A DNA stretch of 64,000 nt from Winogradskyella luteola (GTDB lineage Bacteria; Bacteroidota; Bacteroidia; Flavobacteriales; Flavobacteriaceae): positions 1 through 64,000 of the forward strand of contig NZ_JAGSPD010000003.1 of the NCBI RefSeq assembly GCF_019203985.1. Reading direction: 5' to 3'. Position 1 is the first letter of the stretch, and each line of letters begins with the position of its first letter. The translations under genes were made by a program, and so were the position numbers. The notes beneath the pieces are model-generated. The model saw nothing but the letters and a program-made list of their open reading frames with translations. It did no database searches and had not been told where the DNA came from. Positions 51,411 to 61,452 of the stretch are shown piece after piece.

Positions 51411-52192
51411 CAAGCTAAGTCTTCTTTAATCTTTTTTGTAAGATCGTCCGTGTCTTTAAACATAACAAACTCCCCACTTTTAAAATAGGAAATTTGCCCA
51501 GTTTCTTCACTTACTGCAATAGCCAAGGCGTCTGTTTTTTCAGTAATACCTACAGCAGCTCTATGTCTTAGGCCAAAACGTTCAGGAATGTTTTTTTCAT
51601 TATTTACAGGAAGAATAACACGTGTTGCCTTTACAACATTATTGTCAATAATAATAGCACCATCGTGCAAAGGGCTATTCTTAAAAAAGATGCTTTCTAT
51701 GATAGGTTGCGAGACTAAAATATTCATTTCATCTCCAGTATTTGTGAGAAAATCCAGATTGTTATTGCGCTCAATAACTATAAGTGCGCCAGTATTTGTG
51801 GCACCCATTTTATTGCAAGCGTTAATTATGGCATCTACATCTGTTGTGGTTTGGTCGTCATTTTTAAGGAATTTAAAATTCTTGAAAATGCCTTTTTTGC
51901 CACCAATATTTGTGGATCCTACGAGTAATAAAAATTTTCGAATTTCGGGCTGAAAGACTACAATAAGCGCAATAATACCAACCTTCATAAAGCCATCAAA
52001 GATGCTGTAAAGCATATGCATTTGGAGGTAATCTGTTAAGCGCCATGCAAAATAGATAATAAGTATACCAATAAAAATATTGATGGCAACAGTACCTTTT
52101 ACAAGTTTGTAGATGTAATAGAGTAGGATGGCAACGAGAAAAACGTCAACAAAGTCTATAAGTCTAAAATCCCAAAGTTGTAAGTTCTCCAA
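51410..52192 (-). CDS. dacA: Diadenylate cyclase CdaA/DacA
   Basis: 260 residues. Three N-terminal membrane helices, then the DAC domain with SPLHDGAIII (DGA) and RFGLRHRAAVG (RHR), the catalytic motifs. Makes cyclic di-AMP from two ATP. Confidence 0.93.
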   Translation of the reverse strand: MENLQLWDFRLIDFVDVFLVAILLYYIYKLVKGTVAINIFIGILIIYFAWRLTDYLQMHMLYSIFDGFMKVGIIALIVVFQPEIRKFLLLVGSTNIGGKKGIFKNFKFLKNDDQTTTDVDAIINACNKMGATNTGALIVIERNNNLDFLTNTGDEMNILVSQPIIESIFFKNSPLHDGAIIIDNNVVKATRVILPVNNEKNIPERFGLRHRAAVGITEKTDALAIAVSEETGQISYFKSGEFVMFKDTDDLTKKIKEDLA

Positions 52193-52225
52193 AGGTTAGT
52201 GTTTTTGCTAATTTAAGAATTTAAG

Positions 52226-52915
52226 TTAATAAATGATTTCGTCATTACTTATTTCAGACATTTCATTTGTAAACATTAGAACTTTATGTTTTAAATTGAT
52301 ATAGCTTTGAAAGCTTAATCTTTTGTCAAATGATAAAGTGATTTTATTTTTATTTTCCCTGTATGAATCAAAATAATCTTTATTAAAATAGGGCTTTAGT
52401 GCCATTGTTTCCTCTTTAGTTTGTTTTCCTCCAAAAAGTTCTGTTATACTAAAAACATCATTTGAAAAAAAATGAATATAAACAGTCCTTATTTCATTGT
52501 CTATATTTTGGTTGTTTTCATAAGAGTTAATATTTGTAATAAAGTCAACATCCGTAAACTCAACAAACCCCAAATTGCCAATGCTTGTATCGTTACAAGT
52601 AAAATAGTTTTTGGCATTTTCATTCATATGTATCTCTGCATTTCGCTTTTTATCTTGTAGAAATTTAATATGTGGAATGGCTTGTCGTAAAGTCAATCGT
52701 TTGTCTACATTGACTAACCAATTGGTTGTGCTAATGAGGTTTTTTCTATTCAATAAAGTAGAATCTGGTTGTGTTTCGTCATAAAAAATATAAGCCGGTG
52801 AAACATCCAAGACTTTAGTAATCTCTGCGTTTTCAATTTCGGGTAGCTGTAAAACACGTTCGTTATTACAACTTAAAGTCAATAAAATTAATAATAAATA
52901 AAAATAACGATTCAT
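52226..52915 (-). CDS. Lipoprotein of unknown function
   Basis: 229 residues. Signal MNRYFYLLLILLTLSC with lipobox LTLSC, then a soluble alpha/beta domain with no motif I know. It starts where folP ends and precedes dacA; typical of a flavobacterial folP-dacA cluster. Confidence 0.65.
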   Translation of the reverse strand: MNRYFYLLLILLTLSCNNERVLQLPEIENAEITKVLDVSPAYIFYDETQPDSTLLNRKNLISTTNWLVNVDKRLTLRQAIPHIKFLQDKKRNAEIHMNENAKNYFTCNDTSIGNLGFVEFTDVDFITNINSYENNQNIDNEIRTVYIHFFSNDVFSITELFGGKQTKEETMALKPYFNKDYFDSYRENKNKITLSFDKRLSFQSYINLKHKVLMFTNEMSEISNDEIIY

Positions 52916-53788
52916 TTAGCCGATAGTTAATTGATTATACAAGGTTATACATTCCATAGCTTCTTTTACATCGTGTACACGTAGAATTTTTGCTCCTCTT
53001 TGCAGTGCAACCATGTGTAATGCTGTGGTTCCGTTTAAAGCTTCATTTGCTGTTGTATCGAACGTTTTATAAACCATGGACTTTCTTGAGATTCCGACCA
53101 AAATAGGTTTATCCGCAAGTTGAAAAAGGTTCATTTTATTTAGCAGTACATAGTTTTGCTCTAGGGTTTTTGCAAAACCAAAACCTGGATCAATAATGAT
53201 ATCGTTTATATTTTCAGCATGTGCTTTTGTAATCCGTTCTGCGAAATAGAGATTAATATCCTTAATTAAATCTTCATAATCGGTTTGTTGTTGCATGGTT
53301 TTAGGATTTCCTTTCATATGCATCATTATGTACGGAACACCTAATTTTCCAACGGTTTCTAACATGGTTTTATCTAATTTTCCAGCCGAAATATCATTAA
53401 TAAGTGCAGCACCAGCTTCAATACTTTTTTTAGCTATTTGACTTCTAAAGGTGTCAACGGAAATCAATGTTTCAGGAAAATGGTTTAAAATCATTTCAAT
53501 TACAGGAATAACCCGATTCAATTCTTCTTCTTCAGAAACGAAGTCAGATCCTGGTCGCGAACTGTAGCCGCCAATATCAATGAACGTTGCACCTTCATTA
53601 AGCATGGTTTCTGCTTGTTTTAGAATTGCAGATTCATTTTTGTGTTGTCCACCATCAAAAAAAGAATCTGGAGTAACATTAAGTATTCCCATCACTTTAG
53701 GTGAGGTTAGGTCTATGAGTTTGCCTTTGCAGTTTATGGTTGTGGTATGATTCAAGATTATAAATTTAAAATCCAAAGTTATCAACAT
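52916..53788 (-). CDS. folP: Dihydropteroate synthase
   Basis: 290 residues. VMGILNVTPDSFFDGG, FIDIGGYSSRPGSD, SVDTFRS, DISAG, MHMKGNP, DPGFGFAKT and ISRKS cover the pterin and pABA sites. Condenses pterin pyrophosphate with p-aminobenzoate. A TTG at 53755 may be the true start. Confidence 0.94.
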   Translation of the reverse strand: MLITLDFKFIILNHTTTINCKGKLIDLTSPKVMGILNVTPDSFFDGGQHKNESAILKQAETMLNEGATFIDIGGYSSRPGSDFVSEEEELNRVIPVIEMILNHFPETLISVDTFRSQIAKKSIEAGAALINDISAGKLDKTMLETVGKLGVPYIMMHMKGNPKTMQQQTDYEDLIKDINLYFAERITKAHAENINDIIIDPGFGFAKTLEQNYVLLNKMNLFQLADKPILVGISRKSMVYKTFDTTANEALNGTTALHMVALQRGAKILRVHDVKEAMECITLYNQLTIG

Positions 53789-53821
53789 ATTTCCAAACTT
53801 TTAAACGCTTTCCAAAACATT

Positions 53822-53849
53822 GAACTCGGAACTTTGAACTTTGAACTAT
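53822..53849. repeat. Four tandem 7-bp units GAACTNN
   Basis: GAACTCG, GAACTTT, GAACTTT, GAACTAT in the gap between divergent folP and the DUF1599 gene. Possibly an operator or a simple expansion. Confidence 0.5.
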
Positions 53850-53884
53850 TTAAGCGAAATTTACGCAAATTTTAATTGAACTTA

Positions 53885-54427
53885 ATGCAAGAAACATCAA
53901 AACAATACGATGGAGTTATAGCAAAATGTAGAGCGCTTTTTGTAAACAAGATGAGTGATTATGGTAGTGCATGGAGAATTTTAAGATTACCATCGCTTAC
54001 AGACCAGATTTTTATAAAAGCACAACGCATAAGAAGTTTGCAACAAAACTCGGTAAGAAAGGTTGATGAAGGTGAGGTAAGCGAATTTATAGGTATTATC
54101 AATTATTGTTTAATGGCATTAATTCAAATAGAAAAAGGTGTGGTTGAACAGCCCGATTTAAATACGGAAGAAGCAACTGAGCTTTATGATGAAAAAATAG
54201 CCTTAACCAAACAGTTGATGTTAGATAAAAATCATGATTATGGTGAGGCCTGGCGAGACATGCGCGTGAGTTCTTTAACGGACTTGATACTGCAAAAGCT
54301 ATTGCGCGTTAAACAAATAGAGGATAATGCAGGTAAGACACTTGTTAGTGAAGGTATTGATGCCAATTATCAAGATATGATTAATTATGCGGTGTTTGCT
54401 CTTATCCATTTAGGTGAATTAAATTAA
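53885..54427 (+). CDS. DUF1599 domain protein (two repeats)
   Basis: 180 residues from the ATG at 53885. Two copies of a K-x-x-DYG-x-AWR motif (KMSDYGSAWRILRLPSLTDQ and KNHDYGEAWRDMRVSSLTDL), each followed by helices. The family often stands beside folP in Bacteroidetes; enzymatic role unknown. Confidence 0.85.
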   Translation: MQETSKQYDGVIAKCRALFVNKMSDYGSAWRILRLPSLTDQIFIKAQRIRSLQQNSVRKVDEGEVSEFIGIINYCLMALIQIEKGVVEQPDLNTEEATELYDEKIALTKQLMLDKNHDYGEAWRDMRVSSLTDLILQKLLRVKQIEDNAGKTLVSEGIDANYQDMINYAVFALIHLGELN

Positions 54428-54498
54428 TAATCAAAATCCAAGAGCCTAACTCTAAATACCAGGGTTTACAGTCTTGATTTTTATGGAATTTATATTTT

Positions 54499-55593
54499 AT
54501 GAAATACATAGTACAGATAAGTAGAGTATTCGTTGGAGTCCTTTTTATTATTTCGGGATTTATAAAACTCAATGATCCTCTGGGGTTTTCTTATAAGCTT
54601 CAAGAGTATTTTGGTGAAGATGTTTTAAATCTAGAGTTTTTAATTCCTTACGCATTATTGATTTCTGTCTTTGTTGTCGTTTTTGAAGTTGTTTTGGGTG
54701 TTTTTTTGTTAATCGGTTATAAGCCTAAATTTACGGTATATAGCTTGCTGGCAATGATTGTGTTTTTTACGTTCTTAACCTTTTATTCGGCATATTTCGA
54801 TAAAGTGAAAGATTGTGGTTGTTTTGGAGATGCCTTAAAATTGACACCTTGGGAAAGCTTTACTAAAGATATTATTCTACTGGTTTTAATTTTAATATTG
54901 GTTTACGGTTTAAAATACATCAAGCCTATTTTCACAAAATTACCAACCACTGTATTGGCTTTATTAAGTTTTATTGTATCGCTTTGGTTTGGGTATCATG
55001 TATTGATGCATTTACCGGCAATTGATTTTAGAGCTTATGCTATTGGAAAAAATCTACAAAAACAAATGGAGATTCCTGAAGATGCAGCTAAGCCTGTTTT
55101 AGAGTATACATGGACATTTAAGGTTAATGGAGAGGAAGAGAAATTTGTTACCAGTGGTAGTTACCCAGAGGTTGATGGAGAATATATTGGGGTTGATACA
55201 GAGACTATAGACGAAGGTTATATTCCACCAATTCAAGATTTTTCTATTGAATCTAATGATGAAGATTTGACATCCTACTTTTTAGAAAAGGAGAATCTTA
55301 TTATGGTAGCAATGTATAATATTTCTAAAGCTGAAGCAGACGGAGTGGTAAAGCTAAAATACTTTTCAGATGAAGCTATAAAAAAAGGATATACGGTTAT
55401 TGGTTTAACATCATCAGGTGAAGAAGCTAAGCAAAATTTAAAGCAAGAGTATAATCTTAATTTCGATTTTTACCTCTGTGATGAAAAAGTGGTTAAAACC
55501 ATTGTACGTTCTAACCCAGGAGTTGTACTTTTAGAAAAAGGAACAGTTACAAACAAAGCACACTGGAACGATATGGAAGATATTGAACTGTAG
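54499..55593 (+). CDS. DoxX-like/BT_3928 membrane protein with thioredoxin-like part
   Basis: 364 residues. Four N-terminal membrane helices with ISGFIKLNDPLGFSYKLQE and the redox-type DCGCFGDALKLTPWES, then a soluble region (about 270-364) resembling the end of a thioredoxin fold. Probably a MauE/DoxX-type redox partner. Confidence 0.75.
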   Translation: MKYIVQISRVFVGVLFIISGFIKLNDPLGFSYKLQEYFGEDVLNLEFLIPYALLISVFVVVFEVVLGVFLLIGYKPKFTVYSLLAMIVFFTFLTFYSAYFDKVKDCGCFGDALKLTPWESFTKDIILLVLILILVYGLKYIKPIFTKLPTTVLALLSFIVSLWFGYHVLMHLPAIDFRAYAIGKNLQKQMEIPEDAAKPVLEYTWTFKVNGEEEKFVTSGSYPEVDGEYIGVDTETIDEGYIPPIQDFSIESNDEDLTSYFLEKENLIMVAMYNISKAEADGVVKLKYFSDEAIKKGYTVIGLTSSGEEAKQNLKQEYNLNFDFYLCDEKVVKTIVRSNPGVVLLEKGTVTNKAHWNDMEDIEL

Positions 55594-55679
55594 TAATAAG
55601 TTACAGTATTCCTTTTTTTGATAAATTGAATATTACAATTTAGTTCTTGCGATTTGCAATGTGTTTGAATTAAGAAAAT

Positions 55680-56756
55680 TTGATTCGTTATTTAATAAAC
55701 AAACTATTTTATGCCTTTATCACCTTACTAGGTGTCGTCACTGTTATCTTCTTTTTGTTTACAATCCTTCCCGGTGATCCTGCAAAGATGATGCTTGGTC
55801 AAAACCAAACGGCAGAGCAGGTAGAAGCAGTCAAAAAAAAATATGGATTCGATAAGCCATTAGGAACTCAGTTTTTATATTACTTAAATGATTTATCGCC
55901 CATTTCATTTCATTCTAATAATTCAGAAGATTACACCTATTTAAGTACAAACAAATATAATCCTTCCCGTTTGTTTACAATAGGAAATGTCACTACGGTT
56001 ATAAAAACACCCTATCTTAGAGAATCCTTTACCAAACAAGGCAAAAAGGTAACTGAGGTTATTGGAGATACCATTCCGAATACATTTGTATTAGCGGTTT
56101 CTGCAATTTTTATAGCTATTAGCCTTGGAATTATTTTTGGAATTATCTCTGCGCTTTATAAAGATACTTGGATCGATAAAACCATTCAGATTCTTAGTAC
56201 GTTCGGTATGAGTGTGCCTTCTTTTTTTAGTGCTATTTTATTCGCATGGCTTTTCGGATTTGTACTTCATAAATACACCAATTTAGAGATGACAGGTAGC
56301 CTTTATGAGTTAGATGATTTTGGCGAAAAGATGACTATTCAATGGAAAAATTTAATTCTGCCAGCGATAGTTTTAGGGATTCGTCCATTGGCTGTGGTTA
56401 TACAATTGATGCGTAATTCATTACTAGAAGTTATGAACCAAGATTATATTAGAACAGCGAGGGCCAAGGGATTGAGTGAGTTTCAGGTTATAAAAAATCA
56501 TGCTGTAAAGAATGCATTAAACCCTGTGGTTACCGCCATATCTGGATGGTTTGCTTCAATGCTTGCTGGTGCAGTTTTTGTAGAATATATTTTTGGTTGG
56601 AACGGTTTGGGAAAAGAAATCGTCAATGCTCTAAATACACTAGATTTACCAGTAATTATGGGAGCTGTTCTGGTCATTGCAATAGTTTTTATTACAATTA
56701 ATATCCTAGTTGATATAATATATGCATGGTTAGATCCAAGAGTAGAGTTGTCTTAA
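55680..56756 (+). CDS. ABC transporter permease, DppB/OppB type
   Basis: 358 residues from a TTG start. The first membrane helix runs into ILPGDPAKMMLG; the BPD motif lies in RNSLLEVMNQDYIRTARAKG; GALAGA-like FASMLAGAVFVEYIF follows. Six helices. The partners are not in the window. Confidence 0.85.
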   Translation: MIRYLINKLFYAFITLLGVVTVIFFLFTILPGDPAKMMLGQNQTAEQVEAVKKKYGFDKPLGTQFLYYLNDLSPISFHSNNSEDYTYLSTNKYNPSRLFTIGNVTTVIKTPYLRESFTKQGKKVTEVIGDTIPNTFVLAVSAIFIAISLGIIFGIISALYKDTWIDKTIQILSTFGMSVPSFFSAILFAWLFGFVLHKYTNLEMTGSLYELDDFGEKMTIQWKNLILPAIVLGIRPLAVVIQLMRNSLLEVMNQDYIRTARAKGLSEFQVIKNHAVKNALNPVVTAISGWFASMLAGAVFVEYIFGWNGLGKEIVNALNTLDLPVIMGAVLVIAIVFITINILVDIIYAWLDPRVELS

Positions 56757-56809
56757 CAATTACCTGACAATTATCAACCGTCTTTCTTCTTTAATACCTT
56801 ATTTTTGTA

Positions 56810-56817
56810 ATCTTAAA
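56810..56817 (+). promoter_or_regulatory. Candidate -7 element for tpiA
   Basis: TATTTTTG matches TAnnTTTG, 27 bases before the tpiA ATG. No clear -33 partner. Confidence 0.4.
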
Positions 56818-56844
56818 GTAAAGTAGAATTCAATTCACTATAAA

Positions 56845-57594
56845 ATGAGAAAACATATAGTAGCCGGAAACTGGAAAATGAATAATGGTCTAATTCAGAC
56901 GGAGTCATTGATTGTAGAATTAAAAAAGCAAACCAAAGCTTCAGATGCAGAGGTGATGATAGCACCGACATTTACCAACTTATGGCATGCTTTTCAGTCT
57001 ACAAGACAACACGATATCGAAGTTATTGCTCAAAACATGCATTTTGCAGAAGACGGAGCATATACCGGAGAAGTAAGTGCGGGTATGCTAAAGAGTATAG
57101 GTATTAAAACCGTGATATTGGGTCATAGTGAAAGAAGAGCTTATTTCAATGAAACAGACGAATCTCTAGCTAAAAAAGTTGATGCTGCTTTAGCTAATGA
57201 TATAAGGGTAATATTCTGTTTTGGTGAAGAATTGTCGGATCGTAAGGCAGAAAATGAAGAAGTTGTTGTAGAAAGCCAGATTAGGAATGCGTTATTTCAT
57301 TTAGGTGCGGATGCATTTAAAAATATTGTTTTAGCTTACGAACCTGTTTGGGCAATTGGCACAGGTGAAACAGCTTCACCAGAACAAGCTCAAGATATGC
57401 ATGCCTTTATTAGAAAGACATTAGCTGAAAAATATGGTAGTGCCACTGCAGATTCAGTTTCAATCCTTTATGGTGGAAGTGTAAAACCCAACAATGCCAA
57501 AGAAATCTTTGGAAAGCCAGATGTAGATGGAGGCCTTATTGGAGGAGCGTCCCTAAAAGCGGAAGATTTTTATGCAATCGTGAACGCATTTTAG
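56845..57594 (+). CDS. tpiA: Triosephosphate isomerase
   Basis: 249 residues. VAGNWKMN (Lys), VILGHSERR (His), LAYEPVWAIGTG (Glu) and YGGSVKPNN are all present. Interconverts DHAP and glyceraldehyde 3-phosphate. prmA follows 2 bases downstream. Confidence 0.97.
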   Translation: MRKHIVAGNWKMNNGLIQTESLIVELKKQTKASDAEVMIAPTFTNLWHAFQSTRQHDIEVIAQNMHFAEDGAYTGEVSAGMLKSIGIKTVILGHSERRAYFNETDESLAKKVDAALANDIRVIFCFGEELSDRKAENEEVVVESQIRNALFHLGADAFKNIVLAYEPVWAIGTGETASPEQAQDMHAFIRKTLAEKYGSATADSVSILYGGSVKPNNAKEIFGKPDVDGGLIGGASLKAEDFYAIVNAF

Positions 57595-57596
57595 TA

Positions 57597-58433
57597 ATGT
57601 CTGATACAATATATATAGGCTATGATTTTAAGGTGAATCCGCTTCAACCAGCCACAGAAATACTAATAGCGGAACTGGGTTATACTGGTTTTGAGAGCTT
57701 TGTTGAGAATGACGAAGGTCTTACGGCTTACATACAAAAAGACGATTGGAATGCGTTTATTTTAGATGGTATTCAAATTTTAAAATCAGATGAATTTAAA
57801 ATTACCTATGAGTTTAACGAAATAGAGCAAACCAATTGGAACGAAGAATGGGAAAAGAACTTTAAGCCTATAGTTGTTGATGATTTGGTAACAGTCCGTG
57901 CACCTTTTCACGACACACCCAATACCCAATACGATGTAATTATTGAGCCCAAAATGAGTTTTGGTACTGGTCATCATGAGACCACTCATATGATGATACA
58001 GCACATTCTGAAAAATGATTTTAATAAAAAATCAGTCTTAGATATGGGTTGTGGTACGGGTGTTTTGGCAATTCTTGCAGAAAAAGTTGGTGCCACTAAC
58101 TTAGATGCGATTGATATTGATAACTGGTGCTACCTTAATAGCATAGAAAATGTGGAACGCAATAATTGTAACCATATTTCGGTTTATAAAGGAGACGTAA
58201 GTTTACTTAATGGAAAAAGTTATGACAGTATAATTGCTAATATTAATAGAAATATTCTTTTAGCAGATATTTCAGAATATGCTAAAAGCTTGAATGATAA
58301 TGGTATGCTGTTCTTAAGCGGGTTTTATGAAGACGACATTCCATTAATCGAGGCCAAATGTAACGAGCACATGTTAAAATTGGATGAAATTATACAAAGA
58401 GAGCAGTGGGTATCGTTAAAATTTATAAATTAG
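57597..58433 (+). CDS. prmA: Ribosomal protein L11 methyltransferase
   Basis: 278 residues. SAM-binding VLDMGCGTGVLAILAEKVGA and the downstream IIANINRNILL are typical. The N-terminal substrate domain is shortened as in Bacteroidetes. Confidence 0.93.
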   Translation: MSDTIYIGYDFKVNPLQPATEILIAELGYTGFESFVENDEGLTAYIQKDDWNAFILDGIQILKSDEFKITYEFNEIEQTNWNEEWEKNFKPIVVDDLVTVRAPFHDTPNTQYDVIIEPKMSFGTGHHETTHMMIQHILKNDFNKKSVLDMGCGTGVLAILAEKVGATNLDAIDIDNWCYLNSIENVERNNCNHISVYKGDVSLLNGKSYDSIIANINRNILLADISEYAKSLNDNGMLFLSGFYEDDIPLIEAKCNEHMLKLDEIIQREQWVSLKFIN

Positions 58434-58465
58434 TATAACGAGAAATCCTCAAATCCGTTAAAGCT

Positions 58466-58738
58466 ATGACAAAAGAAAAACAATCCGAAGAATTGCTTCT
58501 TGAAGAAGAGGTTATAAAACAGAATGAAATTGTTTTGTTTAACGATGATGTCAATACCTTTGACCATGTTATAGATACACTTATTTATGCTTGTGACCAT
58601 GTTCCGGAGCAAGCCGAGCAATGCGCTATCATTGTACATTATAAAGGAAAGTGTACTGTAAAAACTGGCTCTTACGACGATTTAAAGCCACGCTGTTCTA
58701 AGCTTCTACAGGCTGGACTTAGTGCTGAAATCGTTTAA
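58466..58738 (+). CDS. clpS: ClpS adaptor
   Basis: 90 residues. IVLFNDDVNTFDHVIDTLIY, with the N-end-rule pocket residues, and CAIIVHYKGKCTVKTG. Brings N-degron proteins to ClpAP/ClpCP. Last gene of the tpiA-prmA-clpS run. Confidence 0.93.
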   Translation: MTKEKQSEELLLEEEVIKQNEIVLFNDDVNTFDHVIDTLIYACDHVPEQAEQCAIIVHYKGKCTVKTGSYDDLKPRCSKLLQAGLSAEIV

Positions 58739-58805
58739 TCTGAACTTTTGTTTTCAGATTCTTCAATTACATGTAATAATTTGTATTCTAAAACGAACTC
58801 AGAGT

Positions 58806-59075
58806 CTATTTACTCATCCTACCAACTGCACAACTCACAAAAGATTTAGCTTTTTTGGGTAGAGAATTGGTTTCACCTTCCATAGGATAACCTAAATCCG
58901 ATAGTTTCTTTTTAGCAGTTTCAAATATAGTTTCCGAATTATGACTGAAACTAACTTCATCAGTTTCATTGTCAACACTTACGTTTTCTACGCCATCTAA
59001 TTTTGAAAGTTGCGTAACAATTGTATTGGCACAACCATGACATTTTAAATTTTGAATTTTTACTGTTGAGATCAT
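58806..59075 (-). CDS. HMA-domain metal-binding protein
   Basis: 89 residues. A heavy-metal-associated fold with LKCHGCANTI (CxxC) and GVENVSVDNETDEVSF. The C-terminus adds a short tail with one Cys. It may be a copper chaperone; it lies downstream of the sulfur cluster. Confidence 0.8.
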   Translation of the reverse strand: MISTVKIQNLKCHGCANTIVTQLSKLDGVENVSVDNETDEVSFSHNSETIFETAKKKLSDLGYPMEGETNSLPKKAKSFVSCAVGRMSK

Positions 59076-59172
59076 AATATTCTACGATTTAGTAAAACTG
59101 AGTGCAGTCAAAGTCTTTGAAAGATAATATTCTATAAGGTTTAGTCTGCGCTCAACTTAACGTAATAATTAA

Positions 59173-60579
59173 TTATAAGGTCGACAGGCATACGAAATCT
59201 GTAGTCGGTAAATCCGTTTTTTTTATGGCGGCAAAACCACCAGCAATATCAATAAGATTATCGTAACCTCTAGCTTTTAGTATGGAAGCTGCAATTACAG
59301 AGCGATAACCACCAGCACAATGTACGTAATAGGTTTTGTCTTTGTCAACTTCGTTCATTTTCTCATTAATGTAATCTAAAGATAAATGTTGCGCATTTTC
59401 TAAATGCATAGATGTATACTCACCATCTTTTCTAACATCGAGAATGTTAATATCTGATGATTTGGCTCTATTGGCAAACTCTTCAGCAGAAATAGATTCT
59501 AGTGTATCAATATCTTTGCCAGACGCTTTCCAGGCTTCAATCCCTCCTTCTAAATAACCTAACGTATTGTCATAACCTACACGAGATAATCGTGTTACGG
59601 CTTCCGTGGATTTTCCTTCAGGAACAACTAAAACAATAGGTTGCTTAATATCTGTAATTAGCGCTCCAACCCAGGGAGCAAACTGACCGTTTAATCCAAT
59701 GAATATGGAGTTGGGAATATGACCTTTTATATAATCTGACTGTGATCTTACATCTAATACCAAAGCGGATTCATGATTAGCCAACGCTTCAAACTCCTCA
59801 GGGTTTAAGGGATTGTCTCCAGTTTTTAAAACAGCGTCAAAAGCATCGTACCCCATTTTATTCATCATTGCATTTTTAGCAAAATACTGTGGAGGAGGGG
59901 CAATGCCATCGAGTACTTCTTTTACAAATTCAGCTTTTGTCATATCTGCACGTAATGCATAATTGGTTTTCTTCTGCTCACCCAAAACTCCTACAGTTTC
60001 TTTACTTAGATTTTTTCCGCATGCTGAACCAGCACCATGAGCAGGATATACAATAACATCATTTGCTAAAGGCATTATTTTGGTGCGTAAAGAATCGAAG
60101 AGCATCCCGGCTAAATCTTCTTTGGTTAAATCAGATTTTATGGCTAAATCTGGTCGGCCTACATCACCTAAGAATAAAGTATCTCCAGAAAATATGGCAT
60201 GGTCTTTTCCTGTTTCATCTTTTAATAAATAGGTCACAGATTCTAATGTGTGTCCAGGTGTATGAAGTACTTTGATAGTCAATTTCCCTAGCTTTAATTC
60301 CTCGCCATCTATTGCAGAATGAATATCATAATCTGTGGTAGCTCCTGGTCCAAAAACTATGGTAGCACCAGTCTTTTCAGCTAAGTCCACATGGCCAGAA
60401 ACAAAATCAGCATGAAAATGTGTTTCTAAAATATATTTGATCTTTGCGTTATTGGTCTTTGCCTTATCGACATATTGCTGTGTTTCCCTAAGTGGATCAA
60501 TGATAGCAACTTCTCCTTCAGATTCAATGTAGTATGCACCTTGTGCTAAACATCCTGTATATAATTGTTCAATTTTCAT
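59173..60579 (-). CDS. CstB-like persulfide dioxygenase-rhodanese fusion
   Basis: 468 residues from the ATG at 60579 (MKIEQLYTGCLAQGAYYI). Metallo-beta-lactamase domain with ETHFHADFVSGH and FSGDTLFLGDVGRPDL; a middle rhodanese-like domain with no Cys (LVVPEGKSTEAV); a C-terminal rhodanese with active YYVHCAGGYRS. This three-part plan is that of CstB, which oxidises persulfide to thiosulfate. Confidence 0.88.
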   Translation of the reverse strand: MKIEQLYTGCLAQGAYYIESEGEVAIIDPLRETQQYVDKAKTNNAKIKYILETHFHADFVSGHVDLAEKTGATIVFGPGATTDYDIHSAIDGEELKLGKLTIKVLHTPGHTLESVTYLLKDETGKDHAIFSGDTLFLGDVGRPDLAIKSDLTKEDLAGMLFDSLRTKIMPLANDVIVYPAHGAGSACGKNLSKETVGVLGEQKKTNYALRADMTKAEFVKEVLDGIAPPPQYFAKNAMMNKMGYDAFDAVLKTGDNPLNPEEFEALANHESALVLDVRSQSDYIKGHIPNSIFIGLNGQFAPWVGALITDIKQPIVLVVPEGKSTEAVTRLSRVGYDNTLGYLEGGIEAWKASGKDIDTLESISAEEFANRAKSSDINILDVRKDGEYTSMHLENAQHLSLDYINEKMNEVDKDKTYYVHCAGGYRSVIAASILKARGYDNLIDIAGGFAAIKKTDLPTTDFVCLSTL

Positions 60580-60599
60580 TTTTATAGTTTTGAATAGTA

Positions 60600-60607
60600 C
60601 AAATTTA
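60600..60607 (-). promoter_or_regulatory. -7 element before the CstB-like gene
   Basis: Minus strand TAAATTTG (TAnnTTTG), 20 bases upstream of the ATG at 60579, so the gene may have its own start besides read-through from the permease genes. Confidence 0.5.
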
Positions 60608-60648
60608 CAAAACTTCAATTTTTGTAATGTGACATTTATCACAAAGTA

Positions 60649-61452
60649 TTATAAGAGCTCTTTGTAAATGATATAAATCGCCATGATAAGTGTAAAATAA
60701 CCAAAGCCTTTCTTTAGCTTTTTTCCACTGATAAATTTTGAAAGGTAACCCCCTAAAATAATACCTATTATTGATATTAAGGTAAAGGTTGATAAGAATG
60801 TCCAATCTATTTCAATATTTGGTATGTCTCCCAAAAAACCGATTAATGATTTTACGGCAATGATTAATAGTGATGTTCCAACAGCTTTTTTCATGGGTAG
60901 CTTAGCCAATAATACTAATGCGGGAATAATTAAAAACCCTCCGCCAGCACCAACGATGCCAGTGAGAATTCCAACCACAAAACCTTCTACAGCAATTAAA
61001 GGATAATTAAAACTTTGAGTTTCTGTTTCAATATTTTTTAGCTTGTTAGGTTTATTTTTTATCATGGAATAGCTTGCGAGAAGCATAATGACAGCAAATA
61101 GCACCATGATAAATATGTTGTTGGTGACTTCAAAATCTCCAACTGAAAAGACAACTTCTGGTATCATCTGTACCAAGAAGCGTCTTGTGAGATAGACAGC
61201 AATAAAAGCAGGAATGGCAAAAATGATAGCGGTTTTTATATCTACCATACCTTTTCTAAAATTCTGGAAGGCACCAATAACTGAGGTGACGCCAACAACA
61301 AATAAAGAATATGCTGTTGCTGTAATGGGGTTAAGGCCAATAAGGTATACTAAAACTGGAACGGTTAGTATGGATCCTCCTCCGCCAATAAGACCCAAGA
61401 CCAAACCGACAATCAATGCTCCTAAAAATCCTAAAATTTCAGTAATTTCCAT
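60649..61452 (-). CDS. TauE/SafE-family sulfite/anion exporter
   Basis: 267 residues. Two inverted copies of a GLVLGLIGGGGSILTVP / GILTGIVGAGGGFLIIP repeat, seven to eight membrane helices. Likely exports sulfite or another sulfur anion formed by the neighbouring dioxygenase. Confidence 0.88.
   Translation of the reverse strand: MEITEILGFLGALIVGLVLGLIGGGGSILTVPVLVYLIGLNPITATAYSLFVVGVTSVIGAFQNFRKGMVDIKTAIIFAIPAFIAVYLTRRFLVQMIPEVVFSVGDFEVTNNIFIMVLFAVIMLLASYSMIKNKPNKLKNIETETQSFNYPLIAVEGFVVGILTGIVGAGGGFLIIPALVLLAKLPMKKAVGTSLLIIAVKSLIGFLGDIPNIEIDWTFLSTFTLISIIGIILGGYLSKFISGKKLKKGFGYFTLIMAIYIIYKELL

Noticed and set aside
60605-60805. 66-residue minus-strand frame
   Set aside because: Shadow of the TauE/SafE gene end and the promoter of the CstB-like gene.
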